DNA of 64,000 nucleotides from Catellatospora sp. TT07R-123 (GTDB taxonomy: Bacteria; Actinomycetota; Actinomycetes; Mycobacteriales; Micromonosporaceae): contig NZ_BNEM01000002.1 in assembly GCF_018327705.1 (NCBI RefSeq), positions 2,418,001 to 2,482,000 on the forward strand, in the 5' to 3' direction. The notes under the pieces are model-generated. The model was not told the DNA's origin and made no database searches. It saw nothing but the letters and a program-made list of their open reading frames with translations. A program made the position numbers and the translations under genes. Every line of letters begins with the position of its first letter. Position 1 is the first letter of the stretch. This document shows, piece by piece, positions 63,301 through 64,000 of this stretch.

Positions 63301-63681
63301 GGCGGCCTTGCCCGCGGCGGTCGGGCCGACCCACACCGGCGCGGTGCCCGCGCGGGAGGCCGGGGCGGCGGCCGGGGCGAACCCGGGCGCGGCGGCGGCC
63401 GTCAGCGCCGGGGCGAGATCGAGGTCGGTGGTGGTGGCGCCCGGCCACACGGGGGCGGCACCGGTGAACGGGGTGCCGGTGCGGGGCCGGGTGAGCTGGC
63501 GCGGCGGGACGCGTACGCCCGCGACCGGCTTCTCGTGCTGGGCCCGGCCGGGGTGGAACGGGGCCGCGCCGGCGGGCGGCGGCCCGAGCAGGGACGCGGT
63601 GACGCTCGCCGCGAGGGTGAGCACGAGCGCGAGCGTCCACCGCCCGCTGCCCCGCGGTGGGTGTGACATGACGTCGGTCAT
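57370..63681 (-). CDS. giant secreted RHS/YD-repeat protein 2
   Basis: A 2103-residue exported protein parallel to RHS protein 1, with the same TNNQPSWIGEGF region, Cys pairs and core ending GAREYDPGTGRFISVDPEF. The signal peptide is about residues 1-39; GGAGG lies 11 bases before ATG 63681. The tip after the core (about residues 1808-2103) is unrelated to that of protein 1: a long Ala/Val/Gly hydrophobic region, Gly-Ser-Pro linkers, then a compact domain with ISGHGDETGDRF, GGPHRH and a Cys in NMGCVH. The SGHG plus VPKGT pattern recalls the Stv putative-adhesin domain, but this is weak. It is probably the toxin or effector. Confidence 0.93.
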   Translation of the reverse strand: MTDVMSHPPRGSGRWTLALVLTLAASVTASLLGPPPAGAAPFHPGRAQHEKPVAGVRVPPRQLTRPRTGTPFTGAAPVWPGATTTDLDLAPALTAAAAPGFAPAAAPASRAGTAPVWVGPTAAGKAAPGKVRVQVYDHDTARRAGTDGLLLRVSGLTGGGAAKVAVDYSSFQWAYGADWSQRLRLSELPECALTTPELANCQPRPVASHNDAAARTVSATVTLAAPRQATSGNTVGTAADTAAPAGTLMALDAGPASSAGDYAATPLSSAATWTAGGSSGDFTWSYPMRSPPALGGPAPSVALSYTSSSVDGQMAATNNQPSWIGEGFEFDGGFIERKYRSCAEDMKNGANNTTKAGDLCWATDNATLSLSGHAGELLVDGSGGWHLRTDDGTRAEHRTGSANGARNGEYWVVTTTDGTQYWFGDKAATTLTVPVSGNHTGEPCHAAAFIDSFCTQAWRWNLDHVVDTRGNTMSYTWTKESGKYARNLKETDVVSYDRAAYLNRIDYGTRADRTETAPMQVVFDPADRCLADCGTHDAVHWPDVPWDQECTGSPCKHASPTFWTTKRLAKVTTRTGGRDVESWTLTHSFPNPGDGTRAGLWLDRISHRGLVGTAADLPDVVLTGVQLNNRVDTTTDGYAAMNWWRIKDIDTEYGGRTEITYSDRDCVAGSRMPDKDNLAGNTLRCYPTKWIPDGKTTPILDFFHKYVVVAVTESDLTNSGSTRKLTKYDYLGDPAWHYTDDDGLIGADYKTWSVWRGYGAVRETKGDPGEQTSAETRFFRGMGTTLPAAGAAPAVTDAEAYAGMTREKITYAGPGGAVVSAESNAPWQSDPRATRTVNGSTVESRRTGVAAAFTRTALDGGRADRTTSQTTVFDSYGEAVQTEDRGDDAVAGDETCELTDYVRNTTAWIVDKPSRTRTFAVDCARAQAGGLTDADVVGDERTSYDDKAFGTAPVKGLVTRSETLRAYHGGQPTYLAATSTYDAYGRILDAVDTRGNTTRTVYTPAAGGPLTQLDVTAPLGWKTTKTLDPAWGSTLVETDPNLRRTEWSYDGLGRTTAVWLPNRDRSAGQSASHTFTYLVRDNAPTVVTTRELTANGGYHAGSMLYDGLLRVRQSQDPDSAGGGNAVVVDNWYDSAGRASRATEPYLSDTPVGTALIRSTTVIPVATDSVYDGAARVTASIRLVNVPPNGSPGGTERWRTTTAYGGDRIDTTPPRGDTVTSKLTDTHGRTTELRQYHDGVAAGSTDPAGYDVTRYTYTAKDKLSRVTGPDGAHWDFGYDLFNNVVSTSDPDKGTATATFDDFGAELTTTDARGVTLAYTYDTIGRKTSVREGSATGPKRAEWVYDTLAYGQLTSATRYAGTDAYTQETLGLTADYQPTSVRYTVAGAAAGTYTYSYTYLADGSPYTVRTPALGDLKQETLKFGYDALGRPTTLRSGYGTAAETDLVTRTGYTSFGELGDYTLRNSNGNVVAVTRTYETDTRRLSQLWTSKQTSPTSVADLRYTWDDAGNITRLSEQVSGDTQCFRTDNLRRMTQAWTPASGDCATAPATAGLGGPAPYWQSFGYDKGGDRTSLVEHLAGGDRSTAYTVTAGTHRLDTATTGPTTSTWQYDAAGNTTSRPTGTTAQTLTWDREGHLDTVTDGTGTTSYVYDVDGARLTRTDPGGTTLYLPDQELRVTKAGAKTATRYYSHAGEQIGVRSGSGLTWLSGDHHGTAQLSITAVGQAVAVRRETPFGTLRATTGTWPAAMDKGFVGGTNDNTGLTHLGAREYDPGTGRFISVDPEFETADPQQLNAYTYSDNNPITLSDPAGTKWNWGKILKTAAVVVAVVAVIAVAIAVPAAIPAMAAAAGNAGLGALAGGATMGMAATAGVAAAAGEAAAAGAVVAGSGVIASTLYTAGKIASGYEQGDYPSGPVGTPRSPARRTPDASGGGAPDASGGVGPRPSGPVRPAFPGRAGRPDGASVISGHGDETGDRFRVPKGTYPVFGGPHRHAIWDSTGNLMERGFDVIYQAFRPGQFIQDYDVTWPDGLSLAGNPWIVDVPPDVPVRLSRLLRPNMGCVHLAFCRGPEWPVDFPSGPPSPPAPGAPPGNLGGWNRGHSRYTEGKE

Positions 63682-63882
63682 GGGTGTGCACGCCTCCAGG
63701 CATGGATCGGCAGTATCGGCGCCGACGCTAGGAGCGGCCGCTTGAACACCGCTGTCATCGCAGCTCCGGCCACATGGGACCCGGTTCACGGCCCGTCTGC
63801 TGGGACGGATGCGGCGTGATCGGAATCTCTACCCGCGTTCAGTCGTCTTAGGACGCTCACGCATGCGGATAGTTTTCTCCCC
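63682..63882. other. divergent promoter region between RHS protein 2 and a SARP gene
   Basis: 201 bases. The RHS side is GC-rich with no clear promoter. On the right, TTAGGA (63848-63853) and TAGTTT (63870-63875) with a 16-base spacer form a likely promoter for the SARP gene, whose GTG follows 7 bases after the -10. Confidence 0.5.
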
Positions 63883-64000
63883 GTGCGAGTGGGGCTGTTG
63901 GGACCGGTCACCGCCTGGCACGACGGGCGGGCCCTGGCGCTCGGCCCCGCGATGCAGCGGGCGGTGCTGGCCCTGCTGGCGCTGGAGCCGGGCCGGGTCG
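63883..64000 (+). CDS. SARP/AfsR-type regulator, N-terminus only
   Basis: The 39 visible codons open VRVGLLGPVTAWHDG and continue with MQRAVLALLALEPGRV. This is the start of the OmpR-like winged helix of SARP or AfsR regulators, close in style to the proteins at 11681 and 31371. The GTG start has no ribosome site and lies 7 bases after a likely -10, which suggests a leaderless message. The length and further domains are beyond the window. It is divergent from RHS protein 2 and could regulate the RHS block. Confidence 0.8.
   Translation, partial: MRVGLLGPVTAWHDGRALALGPAMQRAVLALLALEPGRV

Overview
The window is high-GC, gene-dense DNA with frequent GTG/TTG starts, ATGA start-stop overlaps, SARP/AfsR regulators, ECF sigma factors and many Sec-exported proteins. 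This points to a filamentous actinomycete; Micromonosporaceae is my best guess from style alone. No rRNA, tRNA, CRISPR array or transposase was recognised.

Region 1 (1-12.9 kb) is a biosynthetic gene cluster. A leftward arm encodes a KAS III, an ACP and a condensation-domain protein cut by the window edge. A rightward arm encodes a type III PLP decarboxylase of the BtrK/VinO kind, a second ACP, an acyl-CoA dehydrogenase and a shorter dehydrogenase-like partner, a phosphopantetheinyl transferase, a CrtI-like FAD oxidoreductase, a second KAS III, a thiolase-fold protein that seems to lack the catalytic Cys, and an AMP-forming ligase. Nearly every pair overlaps by ATGA, so each arm is one transcript. 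The inferred logic is: the ligase loads an amino acid on an ACP, the decarboxylase and dehydrogenases turn it into an amine-derived acyl starter, the KAS III enzymes extend it, and the condensation protein releases or joins it. I cannot match the set to a known product. It is followed by a small exported peptide with a duplicated GFGWDSV motif, a SARP activator and a small unknown protein.

Region 2 (12.9-23 kb) holds a TrmB/LuxR-type regulator, a fused chorismate-using synthase of PhzE type, a GH64 beta-1,3-glucanase with a ricin-type lectin domain under two LacI-type palindromes, a class A penicillin-binding protein and a large secreted amidase.

Region 3 (23-38.6 kb) has a YCII/DGPF protein with an ECF42 sigma factor, an NTF2-like protein, a secreted BNR/sortilin-type propeller, a 1031-residue secreted helical protein of unknown function, an AfsR-like STAND regulator, a secreted repeat protein, a C39-like secreted protease and a DUF402 protein.

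Region 4 (38.6-45.8 kb) has lower GC around 38.7-42 kb. It carries a small secreted protein, a membrane NACHT ATPase with three arrays of Gly-Leu tetrads, a GNAT acetyltransferase, and two sigma/anti-sigma pairs transcribed divergently.

Region 5 (45.8-63.7 kb) is a leftward block of two giant exported RHS/YD-repeat proteins. They share a framework but have unrelated C-terminal tips, each followed at once by a small gene that could be its immunity partner. A LamG/ricin-type secreted protein and a zinc-ribbon protein lie between them. The window ends in the start of another SARP-type regulator.

A 60-bp nested palindrome occurs three times (16340, 23130, 38610), each time between divergent genes.
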